A stretch of DNA of 64,000 nucleotides from JANNMJ01 sp031425525 (GTDB taxonomy: Bacteria > Bacteroidota > Bacteroidia > Cytophagales > Hymenobacteraceae): assembly GCA_031425525.1 (NCBI GenBank), contig JANPJM010000058.1, positions 62,001 through 126,000 on the forward strand. Reading direction: 5' to 3'. This document shows, piece after piece, positions 50,624 through 58,661 of this stretch. The translations under genes and the position numbers were made by a program. Under the pieces are notes generated by a model. That model had not been told where the DNA came from and did not search any database. It saw only the letters and a program-made list of their open reading frames with translations. The stretch's first letter is position 1. Every line of letters starts with the position of its first letter.

Positions 50624-51940
50624 CTACCGCACCAACTCGCCGTACAAATCGAAATCTACGGCAGAAGTAATCCGCACCGGCGCGAAATCGCCGAGGCGCA
50701 CGTGGACATCGGGCGTCGCCGCCACCAGCACCTCATTATCGACTTCCGGCGAGTCGTATTGCGTGCGGCCCACGAAATAGCCGCTTTCCTTGCGGTCGAA
50801 CAGCACTTTGTACTCGCGGCCGATTTTGGCTTCGTTCAGTTCCAACGAAATGCCTTGTTGCAGCTCCATGATGGCGTCGGCGCGCTCCTGTTTCACGTCG
50901 GCGGGCACATCGTCGGGCAGGGAGTGGGCGTGCGTGTTTTCCTCGTGCGAGTACGTGAAGATGCCGAGGCGCTCGAAACGCGTTTCTTCCACGAAGCGGT
51001 AGAGATCGACGAAATCCTGCTCCGTTTCGCCGGGGTGCCCCGCGATGAGCGTCGTGCGCAGGGCAATCTCCGGCACGCGCTGCCGGATAATGTCCACCAG
51101 CTCGATGGTGCGGCGGCGCGAAATGCCTCGGCGCATCGTCTTCAGCATATTGTCCGATACGTGCTGCAAGGGCATATCGAGGTACTTGCACACGTTTTCG
51201 CGCTCGGCCATCACATCAAGCACTTCCAGCGGAAACTGCGACGGATACGCGTATTGCAGTCGAATCCAATCGATGCCGGCCACGTCGGAGAGGCGCCGCA
51301 GCAAATCGGCGAGTTTGCGCTCCTGATATTTTTCGAGGCCGTAGTACGTCAAATCCTGCGCAATCAGAATCAGCTCTTTCGTGCCCATCCGTGCCAGTTT
51401 GGTGGCCTCCGTCACCAGGTCTTCCATCGACCGATCCTTGTGCTGCCCGCGCATCAGCGGGATGGCGCAAAACGAACACGGCCGGTTGCAGCCTTCGGCA
51501 ATCTTGAGGTACGCGAAGTGCTGCGGCGTGGTCAGCAGGCGCTCGCCCACCAACTCGTGCTGGTAGTTGGCGCCGAGCGTTTTGAGGAGCTGCGGCAGTT
51601 CCAGCGTCCCGAAATAGGCATCGACCTGCGGAATCTCGACCTCCAACTGGTCTTTGTAGCGCTGCGAGAGACAGCCCGTGACGTACAGCTTGTCGATGAG
51701 GCCGCTTTCCTTGGCATCGGCGTAGCGCAGAATCGTATCGACCGATTCCTGCTTGGCGTTGTCGATGAAACCGCACGTATTGACGATCACGATACTCGCG
51801 TCGTTCTTCGTCGATTCGTGCGTGACATCGTAGCCGGAGCCGCGCAATTGGCCCATCAGCACTTCCGAATCCACAATATTTTTCGAGCAGCCGAGCGTGA
51901 TGACATCAACGCGGTTGGCGCGGGTACCTTTTACTTTCAA
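50624..51940 (-). CDS. rimO: Ribosomal protein S12 methylthiotransferase RimO
   Basis: 438 residues. UPF0004 domain with Cys18 (LGCSKN), Cys56 (VNTCGF) and Cys90 (TGCLSQRY) for one 4Fe-4S cluster, then the radical-SAM motif Cys151-x3-Cys155-x2-Cys158 (GCNRPCSFCAIP), followed by MRGQHKDRS. The TRAM domain ends the chain (GREYKVLFDRKESGYFVGRT). The MRGQHKSR-like string separates RimO from MiaB. It adds methylthio to Asp of S12. It belongs to the conserved ftsY-region gene order in Bacteroidota. A DUF2442 gene lies 9 bp upstream on the same strand. Confidence 0.95.
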   Translation of the reverse strand: MKVKGTRANRVDVITLGCSKNIVDSEVLMGQLRGSGYDVTHESTKNDASIVIVNTCGFIDNAKQESVDTILRYADAKESGLIDKLYVTGCLSQRYKDQLEVEIPQVDAYFGTLELPQLLKTLGANYQHELVGERLLTTPQHFAYLKIAEGCNRPCSFCAIPLMRGQHKDRSMEDLVTEATKLARMGTKELILIAQDLTYYGLEKYQERKLADLLRRLSDVAGIDWIRLQYAYPSQFPLEVLDVMAERENVCKYLDMPLQHVSDNMLKTMRRGISRRRTIELVDIIRQRVPEIALRTTLIAGHPGETEQDFVDLYRFVEETRFERLGIFTYSHEENTHAHSLPDDVPADVKQERADAIMELQQGISLELNEAKIGREYKVLFDRKESGYFVGRTQYDSPEVDNEVLVAATPDVHVRLGDFAPVRITSAVDFDLYGELVR

Positions 51941-51949
51941 GGGATTGAT

Positions 51950-52234
51950 TTAGGAAGCGGTGGTAGCGGCCGGCGTTGGTGCTACCGATTCGGCCACAGC
52001 GGGCGCGTAGTGGCGCAGCAAGTCGGGGCACATATCGTAATCGTTGGGCCAGTAAACACCCCGGCCATTGGGGTAAAGCGCCGCTTGGGCAAAGTACGCC
52101 GGGTCGGCAAGCGGAGCCGTCAGCGGCGTGTCACGGATGCAGGGGCGCACAGCAATCGTTTTCACCGTGCCGTCGTCGAAAGTCAGGCGCAAATGCGCCT
52201 GCGGCAGTATTTCTAGTTTTGTGATGGCTACCAT
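51950..52234 (-). CDS. DUF2442 protein (94 aa)
   Basis: Opens MVAITKLEILPQAHLRLTFD, then DGTVKTIAVRPCI, and later YFAQAALYPNGRGVYWPNDY with DMCPDLLRHY. The strand pair L-x-L-x-F-x-D-G-x-x-x and G-x-x-W-P-x-D-x-D are DUF2442 hallmarks. Often the partner of a DUF4160 gene in putative toxin-antitoxin pairs, but none is adjacent here. It likely shares its transcript with rimO. Confidence 0.85.
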   Translation of the reverse strand: MVAITKLEILPQAHLRLTFDDGTVKTIAVRPCIRDTPLTAPLADPAYFAQAALYPNGRGVYWPNDYDMCPDLLRHYAPAVAESVAPTPAATTAS

Positions 52235-52339
52235 ACGTCAGGGCAAGGGGTCGATTCTCTCGGCTCACCCCTGAAATGAACACAAAGGTACGGCTCCGCC
52301 CAACGGCCTCGGCGCGCCAAATCGTTCGCGGCGGGCAGG

Positions 52340-53506
52340 TTACACCCCGCGCCCGCCCGTCAGCACCGCGTACGCACTCGGCGCAAGGCGCCGCAGCCCG
52401 GCCCCGAGCGCCACGGCGCCCGCCACAATCAGCAGCGGCAGCCCCAGATAGGTGTAGGTGCTAAGGTGCGGAATGCCCTTCTCGAACCGAAAAGCCAGCG
52501 CCGTGGCATAGTTCACGGTGGGCACGTGCAACACGTAAATGAAGAACGAAAAGCCGGTGAGCCACGCAAACCACCGGAGCGCCATCGCACGGCGTACGAG
52601 CCAATCGAGCCCGAACCACGCCGTCAGGATACCCGCCACTTCGCTGAGGCGGTAAAGGCCGAGCATCGTGAAGAACCACTGGCCGCCGATGCCGCGCACC
52701 GGGTCGGGTTCTACGACAAATGCCAGCCACGTGAGGCCCGCCGCCGCGCCCACCCACAGCACGGCCGCCATCGGCACGCGCAGCCACGCGGGGCGCGCCT
52801 GTACATCGTGCCCGCGCAGGGCCAGCCAGGCGCCCAACCCGAAGAAGAACAGCCCTTCGCCGCCGGCAATGAAGAAATCGATGCCCAAAAACCAGATAAG
52901 CGCCACCACCGGAAAGTAGATTTTCGGCCCGCGCGTCACGGCCGCCCGAAGCCACGGATACGCCAGATTCAGCACCAGCAGGTTCCGCAGAAACCAGAGC
53001 TGAAACGGCAGCGGCACGAGCAGCCAGCGCGGCACCCACTCGTCGGGGGTGAGCTGACTGAGTAATTGGCGCGGCCAAAACGGACTGATTTCGGCGTCGA
53101 TGATGGCCTGGCGCAGCACCGGCACCCGTTCCATCGCCCCGACAGCGGCCAGCCACAGCGCGCTCCACAGCACAAACGGCAACCCCAGCGTCCGCAGCCG
53201 CTTGACGATGCGCGCGCGGTGCGGCGAAAGCCCATCGGCCCACGCAAACAAGTAGCCGGAGATGGCGAACAGAATCGGAATCCGAAACCGGAGCAGCCCG
53301 TTCGACAGGAAATATTGCAAACAGTTGCCAAGGCTCGCGGGCTCCTCGACCACCGTAAACGGCGAAAGCTGCCGCGGGTGCAGGTTGAACCCGTGGACGT
53401 AAATCAGCAGCACCATCGCCGTGAAACTCCAAAACCGGAGTTTCTGGCTGAGAAAGGGGGCGAGCCGGGCGTGCGGGTCGGTGGTTGGGTGGGGGGAGGC
53501 TGACAT
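52340..53506 (-). CDS. Acyltransferase 3 / OpgC-like membrane protein
   Basis: 388 residues with about ten hydrophobic segments. It begins FLSQKLRFWSFTAMVLLIYV with H-G-F-N close after, where acyltransferase-3 proteins have the catalytic His, then RIPILFAISGYLFAW (the R-x-P-x-x-F-x-x-S-G-Y/F motif) and KRLRTLGLPFVLWSALWLA. It probably O-acylates a surface sugar or glycan. It stands between DUF2442-rimO and ftsY on the same strand but with its own spacing (105 bp and 86 bp), so it may be an insertion in the conserved order. Confidence 0.85.
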   Translation of the reverse strand: MSASPHPTTDPHARLAPFLSQKLRFWSFTAMVLLIYVHGFNLHPRQLSPFTVVEEPASLGNCLQYFLSNGLLRFRIPILFAISGYLFAWADGLSPHRARIVKRLRTLGLPFVLWSALWLAAVGAMERVPVLRQAIIDAEISPFWPRQLLSQLTPDEWVPRWLLVPLPFQLWFLRNLLVLNLAYPWLRAAVTRGPKIYFPVVALIWFLGIDFFIAGGEGLFFFGLGAWLALRGHDVQARPAWLRVPMAAVLWVGAAAGLTWLAFVVEPDPVRGIGGQWFFTMLGLYRLSEVAGILTAWFGLDWLVRRAMALRWFAWLTGFSFFIYVLHVPTVNYATALAFRFEKGIPHLSTYTYLGLPLLIVAGAVALGAGLRRLAPSAYAVLTGGRGV

Positions 53507-53592
53507 CTAGCCGCAAAGAAGCTTCCGGCGCCGCAAGCGTTGCCTCAAGCTTGGCGCGCGGTGGTCATTTACCACCTGTCCGCGCCACTACA

Positions 53593-54588
53593 CTATCGCT
53601 TCGCAAACAACGACTCCACGAACGCCTTACGGTCGAAAACCTGTAAATCCTCGATCTTCTCGCCGACGCCGATGTAACGCACCGGAATCTGGAACTGGTC
53701 GGAGATGCCGATCACCACGCCGCCCTTCGCCGTACCGTCGAGCTTGGTGATGGCGAGGGCCGTGACTTCAGTGGCTTTCGTAAATTCCTGGGCCTGAATG
53801 AACGCATTTTGTCCGGTCGAGCCGTCCAGCACGAGCAGCACTTCGTGCGGCGCGTCGGGCGTTAATTTCTGCATCACGCGCTTGATTTTCGTCAGCTCGT
53901 TCATCAGATTCACCTTGTTGTGGAGGCGCCCGGCGGTGTCGATCAGCACCACGTCGGCGCCGATTTCGGTGGCGTGCTTTACGGCGTCGTAGGCCACCGA
54001 AGCCGGGTCGGTATTCATCCCGTGCGAGATGATCGGCACGCCCACACGGTTGGCCCAGATGGTGAGCTGATCGACGGCGGCGGCCCGAAACGTGTCGGCC
54101 GCACCAAGCACCACTTTCTGGCCCGCCCGCTGAAACTGCGCCGCCAACTTACCGATAGTCGTGGTTTTGCCCACCCCATTGACGCCCACCACCATAATGA
54201 CGTACGGTCCATTGGCGGCTTTCGGCGCAGTGTGGGCCGGGCCGGTAGCGCGTGCCGACTCGTCGAGCAATCCCGCGATTTCTTCGCGCAGGATGCGGTC
54301 CAGCTCGCCGGCGCCCACGTACTTGTCGCGCGCCACACGGGCCTCAATCCGCTGAATGACTTTGGTGGTAGTGGCAATACCTACGTCGGCGTGCACGAGC
54401 AGCTCCTCCAGCTCATCGAGCACATCTTCATCCACCGATGACTTCCCGACGACCGCTTTCGTGAGCGATTCCAGAAACGAGGTCTTCGTTTTTTCGAGCC
54501 CCTTGTCGAGACTGGCTTGTTGCTCCTGTGCCTGCTCAGGGGTTTCCTGTTGCGGGTTTTTCTTGCCGAAGAGTCCGAAGAAGGCCAT
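53593..54588 (-). CDS. ftsY: Signal recognition particle receptor FtsY
   Basis: 331 residues. The short acidic A-domain (MAFFGLFGKKNPQQETPEQA) precedes the helical N domain and the GTPase G domain: G1 VGVNGVGKTTTIGKLA (134-149), ADTFRAAAVDQL, G3 DTAGRLHNK, G4 TKLDGTAKGG and GVGEKIEDLQVFD. It docks ribosome-nascent chain-SRP complexes at the membrane. A simple-sequence repeat lies right upstream (54592-54731). Confidence 0.97.
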   Translation of the reverse strand: MAFFGLFGKKNPQQETPEQAQEQQASLDKGLEKTKTSFLESLTKAVVGKSSVDEDVLDELEELLVHADVGIATTTKVIQRIEARVARDKYVGAGELDRILREEIAGLLDESARATGPAHTAPKAANGPYVIMVVGVNGVGKTTTIGKLAAQFQRAGQKVVLGAADTFRAAAVDQLTIWANRVGVPIISHGMNTDPASVAYDAVKHATEIGADVVLIDTAGRLHNKVNLMNELTKIKRVMQKLTPDAPHEVLLVLDGSTGQNAFIQAQEFTKATEVTALAITKLDGTAKGGVVIGISDQFQIPVRYIGVGEKIEDLQVFDRKAFVESLFAKR

Positions 54589-54591
54589 TTT

Positions 54592-54731
54592 TGGTTGATG
54601 GTTGATGGTTGATGGTTGATGGTTGATTGGTCTTCACACTATCAACCATCAACTACCTAGGTGATAGTTGGTCGGCAGATGGGTCACGTGAACTATCAAC
54701 CATCAACTGCCAACCATCAACTACCTAGGTA
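54592..54731. repeat. TTGATGG simple-sequence repeat and inverted copies
   Basis: Five tandem GGTTGAT units (54592-54630) are followed by inverted ATCAACC units (54640-54655, 54693-54705, 54709-54720). ACTACCTAGGT occurs twice (54652 and 54720). It lies in the leader of ftsY and may fold or vary in length. Confidence 0.75.
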
Positions 54732-54737
54732 AACACG

Positions 54738-54767
54738 AAAAAGTCCCGCGCATACACACGGGACTTT
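54738..54767 (-). terminator. Terminator after DUF4295
   Basis: Stem AAAGTCCCG / CGGGACTTT with a 10-nt loop; read on the minus strand it ends in CTTTTTCG. It lies 27 bp after the DUF4295 stop and would separate the rpmG-DUF4295 unit from ftsY. Confidence 0.6.
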
Positions 54768-54794
54768 CTGTTGAAAACGGTTCGGGCCGGAGCC

Positions 54795-54950
54795 TTACTT
54801 GGCAGCGATGACGTCCTGGACTTTGTCCACGGGCACCATCTCTTCGCGGAACGTGTAGGCGCCGGTTTTCGGCGATTTCACGGCCTTAATGACGCGCGCC
54901 CAGTCTTTGCCGGTCGCGGTTTTCAGGGTAGCAACTACTTTCTTAGCCAT
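54795..54950 (-). CDS. DUF4295 protein (51 aa)
   Basis: ATG 54950 gives MAKKVVATLKTATGKDWARV, then IKAVKSPKTGAYTFREEMVP and VDKVQDVIAAK. This small basic family is found in Bacteroidota directly after rpmG, as here (50 bp), and before ftsY. Function unknown; probably ribosome-associated. Confidence 0.93.
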   Translation of the reverse strand: MAKKVVATLKTATGKDWARVIKAVKSPKTGAYTFREEMVPVDKVQDVIAAK

Positions 54951-55000
54951 GGGGCAATATCAGAAAATCGACGGGCACGAAACCGCACCGCGTCGGTTGA

Positions 55001-55189
55001 TTACTTAATTTCCTTGTGAACGGTCATCTTGCGCATGATCGGGTTGAATTTCTTCAATTCGATGCGCTCGGTGGTGTTCTTACGGTTCTTGGTGGTGATG
55101 TACCGCGAGGTGCCCGGCAGACCCGAGTTTTTATGCTCGGTGCATTCGAGGATCACCTGGATGCGGTTGCCTTTTGCTTTTTTGGCCAT
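55001..55189 (-). CDS. rpmG: 50S ribosomal protein L33
   Basis: 62 residues: MAKKAKGNRIQVILECTEHK, then NSGLPGTSRYITTKNRKNTT and ERIELKKFNP, a full L33. The zinc Cys pairs are reduced to a single Cys, as in zinc-free L33 types. A strong promoter lies 30 bp upstream. DUF4295 follows. Confidence 0.97.
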   Translation of the reverse strand: MAKKAKGNRIQVILECTEHKNSGLPGTSRYITTKNRKNTTERIELKKFNPIMRKMTVHKEIK

Positions 55190-55219
55190 CTCGCTTTACT
55201 GGTTTCTGTTTTGGGAGTG

Positions 55220-55251
55220 CAAAGGTAAGAAGTTGCGCGCAAAGCACCAAA
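55220..55251 (-). promoter_or_regulatory. Promoter of the rpmG-DUF4295 unit
   Basis: On the minus strand TTTG (55251-55248), 20-nt spacer, TACCTTTG (55227-55220): a full match to the Bacteroidota consensus. Confidence 0.75.
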
Positions 55252-55323
55252 TGCTTTTTGGGATAATGGTCGTCGACTCCAATGCTGGGCGCTTGTGCCA
55301 CCGGAAATCAGCTCACCCAGAAC

Positions 55324-57075
55324 CTACTGCGGCTTTTTGAGCAGCGCCTCCACTTCCGTAATCGTACGCGGAGCGCCGTCCGACAGGTTTTCGGGCGCCC
55401 CGTCGGTGATCAGCATATCATCTTCGATCCGGCAGCCGATGCCCCACCATTTGGGGTCGCAGGGCGAGCCCGGCGGGATGTAAATGCCCGGCTCGACGGT
55501 GATGACCGAGTTGGGGCGGAGCGGGCCGTACGTGCCCCGGTCGTGAACATCGAGGCCGAGGTAATGGCTGGTGCCGTGCGGAAAATAACGGTAGGCCGAA
55601 TCGGGTTCGGCAATAACGCCGAGTAATACGAGGCCGCGCCCAATGACTTTTTGCGCGGCCTTACCCGTGGCAGAAAAATCGTTGCCGGCAACGCACTCCT
55701 TGATACCAGCTTGCTGAGCGCGTAGCACCAACTCGTAAATCTGGCGTTGTTCGGGGTTGAATCGGCCGCTGCCGGGGGCGGTGCGCGTGACATCGGCCGT
55801 GTAGCCCCCGAGCGACGCGCCCACGTCCATGACCACCAGTGAGGTACCGATGGGCGTCGGGTCGTTGTCGATGTAGTGCAGCACGCAGCCGTGCACTCCA
55901 GCGCCCACGATAGGCCAGTAGCCATCGGCGCGGGCGCCCCCGCGCCGGTACACAAGCTGCTGAATGCCTTCCAGCTCGGCTTCGGTGGTGGCGGGCGTCA
56001 GGGCGCGCAATGCCGCCAGGTGGCCACTAACGGTGAGGTCGATGGCGCGCCGCAGGATGACCAATTCTTCGGGCTGCTTGATTTCGCGCAGGTCGTCAAG
56101 CCCGGCATCGAGGGTAAACACATCGAAGCGGCCGGGCACCGGGAGCCGCCGCAGGATTTGCGCCCGCTTGGCCGAATCGGGCTCGGCGCCCCAGGCGCGC
56201 AAAACGGGTTCCTCGAACACGGCCGGATAATCGGTGGCGGTCTGGTTCAGCCAGCGAAGGAAGCGTGCCGGGCTGCGGCGGCCCCAAGCCCGTAAGCGCG
56301 CCAGCAGCTGCTCGCGCGGCACATCGAAGGCCGTCGGGAGCCCGGCGGCTCGCTCGAAGGCGCGGCGCAAGTCGGGTAACTCGGTCGAATCGGCGGGGAG
56401 GTTGCGGCCGTCGTCGCCGGGAATCGGGGGCAAAAAACACACGCGGGCAAACCGGCGCCAGTCGGGCGGACGGCGCACAAAATCGACGCTCGACAGCACC
56501 CGCCCGAACCCCAGCGTGCGGGCGGCGCCTTCGGGGCCGAGGCGGGCGCCGTTCCAAAGCTCGTCTTCCGCATCGCGGGGGCGCACGTACAACTGCTCGG
56601 TGATGGGCGGCCCACCGGGCAGCGGACTCGGCTGCGGGTCGGCGAACAATACCAACAACGCGCCCGGCTCGCGCAGCCCGGTGAGGTAGTAAAAGTCAGG
56701 ATCTTGGTGGAACGGGTACTCGACATCGGCCGCCAGCAGGCGGCGCGGCGCAGCAAACAGCACCGCCACCGAATGCGCCGGCAACAGACGCCGCAACGCC
56801 TCGCGCCGCCCCCGGTGGAAGGCCGGCGAAAGGGCGGGAAGCGCCGAAGTTGCGCCAGCCGATACGCGGATTTCAGCAGCGGAAACAGCATCAGCAGCAA
56901 CTGCCGACGACGACTCGCCCCCCCCCGCACTGCCCACGACACCACCCGCCGCCGCAACGGGCCGCGAACCCGTCCGTGCCGATTCAGGGCCGGTACGACC
57001 AGCACTACACGCCACCACAAACAACAACAGCCCCGCCACAATAAGTGACGGGGCTGCGGCCGGAAGCCGGGGCAC
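55324..57075 (-). CDS. Lipoprotein Xaa-Pro aminopeptidase (aminopeptidase P, M24B)
   Basis: 583 residues from a GTG at 57075. The signal ends in the lipobox F-V-V-A-C23, so it should be anchored on the envelope. After a Ser/Gly/Ala-rich linker comes the aminopeptidase P N-terminal domain (about 80-230), then the pita-bread catalytic domain with metal ligands in MDVGASLGGYTADVTRT (two Asp), GTSHYLGLDVHDRG (His), ITVEPGIYI (Glu) and GCRIEDDMLI (Glu). It removes N-terminal residues before Pro. It lies 17 bp after rpmB on the same strand, so it is inserted between rpmB and rpmG of the conserved ribosomal cluster. Confidence 0.9.
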   Translation of the reverse strand: MPRLPAAAPSLIVAGLLLFVVACSAGRTGPESARTGSRPVAAAGGVVGSAGGGESSSAVAADAVSAAEIRVSAGATSALPALSPAFHRGRREALRRLLPAHSVAVLFAAPRRLLAADVEYPFHQDPDFYYLTGLREPGALLVLFADPQPSPLPGGPPITEQLYVRPRDAEDELWNGARLGPEGAARTLGFGRVLSSVDFVRRPPDWRRFARVCFLPPIPGDDGRNLPADSTELPDLRRAFERAAGLPTAFDVPREQLLARLRAWGRRSPARFLRWLNQTATDYPAVFEEPVLRAWGAEPDSAKRAQILRRLPVPGRFDVFTLDAGLDDLREIKQPEELVILRRAIDLTVSGHLAALRALTPATTEAELEGIQQLVYRRGGARADGYWPIVGAGVHGCVLHYIDNDPTPIGTSLVVMDVGASLGGYTADVTRTAPGSGRFNPEQRQIYELVLRAQQAGIKECVAGNDFSATGKAAQKVIGRGLVLLGVIAEPDSAYRYFPHGTSHYLGLDVHDRGTYGPLRPNSVITVEPGIYIPPGSPCDPKWWGIGCRIEDDMLITDGAPENLSDGAPRTITEVEALLKKPQ

Positions 57076-57092
57076 GGCGTTCAGGCGAATGC

Positions 57093-57332
57093 TTAGTAGG
57101 AGATGAACCCCTGCTGCGCGGCCTTCTTCAAGACGGCATCAATGCCATTCTTGTTGATGGTGCGCATCGTGGAAGTAGCTACGCGGAGCGTAATCCAAGC
57201 GTTTTCTTCGGGGATGAAGAAGCGCTTCTTTTGCAGATTCGGGTAGAATTTGCGCTTGGTTTTGTTGTTGGCGTGGGAAACCGTGTTACCGACGCGGGTA
57301 CGCTTACCGGTGAGATCGCAGATGCGGGGCAT
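57093..57332 (-). CDS. rpmB: 50S ribosomal protein L28
   Basis: 79 residues: MPRICDLTGKRTRVGNTVSH, then NNKTKRKFYPNLQKKRFFIP and ITLRVATSTMRTINKNGIDA, a full L28 with the Bacteroidota-type length. Promoter about 90 bp upstream. Confidence 0.97.
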   Translation of the reverse strand: MPRICDLTGKRTRVGNTVSHANNKTKRKFYPNLQKKRFFIPEENAWITLRVATSTMRTINKNGIDAVLKKAAQQGFISY

Positions 57333-57421
57333 ATCGCGGAATATCTAAGGGTTCGATGCTCTGATTCAGCCTTTTCGGTTCAGCAGCACACTTTGGGCAC
57401 GCGCTGAGCGGAAACGGGCCG

Positions 57422-57452
57422 CAAAAATAAGGAGAAAAGCTGGCACGGCAAG
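57422..57452 (-). promoter_or_regulatory. Promoter of rpmB
   Basis: On the minus strand CTTG (57452-57449), 19-nt spacer, TATTTTTG (57429-57422), close to TTTG / TAnnTTTG. It leaves a leader of about 85 nt before rpmB, long enough for a regulatory structure. Confidence 0.6.
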
Positions 57453-57504
57453 CACCCGCCCGCAGATTTATACTTCGCCCGGCAGCCAATGGCGCCCAAA
57501 ACCA

Positions 57505-57666
57505 TCAGCGGGCCGCCTTCCGAAAGCCCCACGGGCAGTGCCGGCAGCCGTTTTTACAGCAATGGCCCCGGCGCCGGTGGTACTGCTCCGTGAAGACGAG
57601 GTAGCCTTCGGGGGTATAGTAAAAATCGCCGGGTTGAAGGGGTTGCGGGCGCGGAGGCGGGTTCAC
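57505..57666 (-). CDS. DUF5522 protein (53 aa)
   Basis: A GTG at 57666 starts a 53-residue frame: Pro-rich start, then GDFYYTPEGYLVFTEQYHRR, then RGHCCKNGCRHCPWGFRKAAR. The string Y-x-x-x-G-x-x-V-F-T-x-x-Y-H-x-x-R-G-x-C-C-x-x-x-C-R-H-C-P-W/Y-G is the DUF5522 signature, a small Cys-rich, likely metal-binding protein of Bacteroidota. A GACCTTTG -7 box ends 5 nt before the GTG. Function unknown. Confidence 0.9.
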   Translation of the reverse strand: MNPPPRPQPLQPGDFYYTPEGYLVFTEQYHRRRGHCCKNGCRHCPWGFRKAAR

Positions 57667-57759
57667 AGGGGCAAAGGTCGGGCGAATGGCGTAGCTTTCC
57701 GCAACGTTGCCGGTTTGCGCTATTGCGCGGGCTCGGCGGCAGCTTTTGATTCGTGTGGT

Positions 57760-58587
57760 ATGGCCGGCTCTAAATCACTGTCATCGCCGGGGTTATTGCC
57801 TCGTGGCTCGTGGGCGGCCAACTGCCTGATGGCGGCGTTGGGGCTGCTGGCGCTGGGGCTCGGCAGCGCCATGCTGGCGCTTGGCGGCGTGCTGACGTTG
57901 GTGCAACGCGCCACCGCCGACACCGCTTCCGCCCCTACCGCCCGCCCCGTGGTGCGCACCCAAGCCGAGTTGGATGCCTGGCCGCCCGGCACCGAACTGC
58001 TGTTGGAGGGCCGCGCCCAGCACGCGCTTTTCCCGCCCGACCTGACCTTGCCCGGCGCCCGCCACGGCCTGCTGACCTGGCGCGAAGACCGTTTCGCGGG
58101 GCGCGAACCCGTGCCCGAAAAACCAAGTCAGGAAGTCTGGACGACCGTCGATACCGTGTGCCCGACCCTAGCGCTGACGCTGCGCGGCGCGCCCGCGCCG
58201 GTGCTCATCGGGGCGCACTACCGCCTCCTCGACCCCATTACGCGGGTGCAGTCCGACACGCCCGCCGTGCGGCCGAGCCCGCGCGCCGGGCCGCGCGGCA
58301 CGTGGCGCTTCACGGGGGTGCGGGTGGGCGAGCGCGTGACCGTGGCGCTACGCACGACGAGCGCCGCCGTGGGCGCCTCCCTGCCGATGCGCGCCGACGA
58401 GTTGCGCCCCGGCACCGCCGCCGACTGGCGCGCCGCCGATGATGCCCGGCAGCAATTCGGCAGCGGGTTTCGGGGGTTGATGTTGGGTTTGGGGGCGGCG
58501 CTAGTGGTTGTAGGCGCCGGAATTTGGGTAGTGGGCTGGCGGCAACGGCGCGCCCTGACCGCCGAAACGAACGCGCCCGCTGCTTAA
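57760..58587 (+). CDS. Membrane protein with N- and C-terminal anchors (275 aa)
   Basis: ATG 57760 (MAGSKSLSSPGLLPRGSWAA). Hydrophobic segments at about 22-50 and 240-262 enclose a roughly 190-residue soluble part with RPVVRTQAELDAWPPGTELL, LEGRAQHALFPPDL and GTWRFTGVRVGERVTVALRT. The soluble part between two helices loosely resembles the GIDE-type membrane domain of MULAN-like proteins; low certainty. Alone on its strand, with rocD 74 bp downstream. Confidence 0.65.
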   Translation: MAGSKSLSSPGLLPRGSWAANCLMAALGLLALGLGSAMLALGGVLTLVQRATADTASAPTARPVVRTQAELDAWPPGTELLLEGRAQHALFPPDLTLPGARHGLLTWREDRFAGREPVPEKPSQEVWTTVDTVCPTLALTLRGAPAPVLIGAHYRLLDPITRVQSDTPAVRPSPRAGPRGTWRFTGVRVGERVTVALRTTSAAVGASLPMRADELRPGTAADWRAADDARQQFGSGFRGLMLGLGAALVVVGAGIWVVGWRQRRALTAETNAPAA

Positions 58588-58661
58588 GTCGTATTTTTGT
58601 ACGGACAGCCCGCTACCTGCGGCTTCGCCCTCTTCCACTGCCACCAATCGCCTCATTTTCA

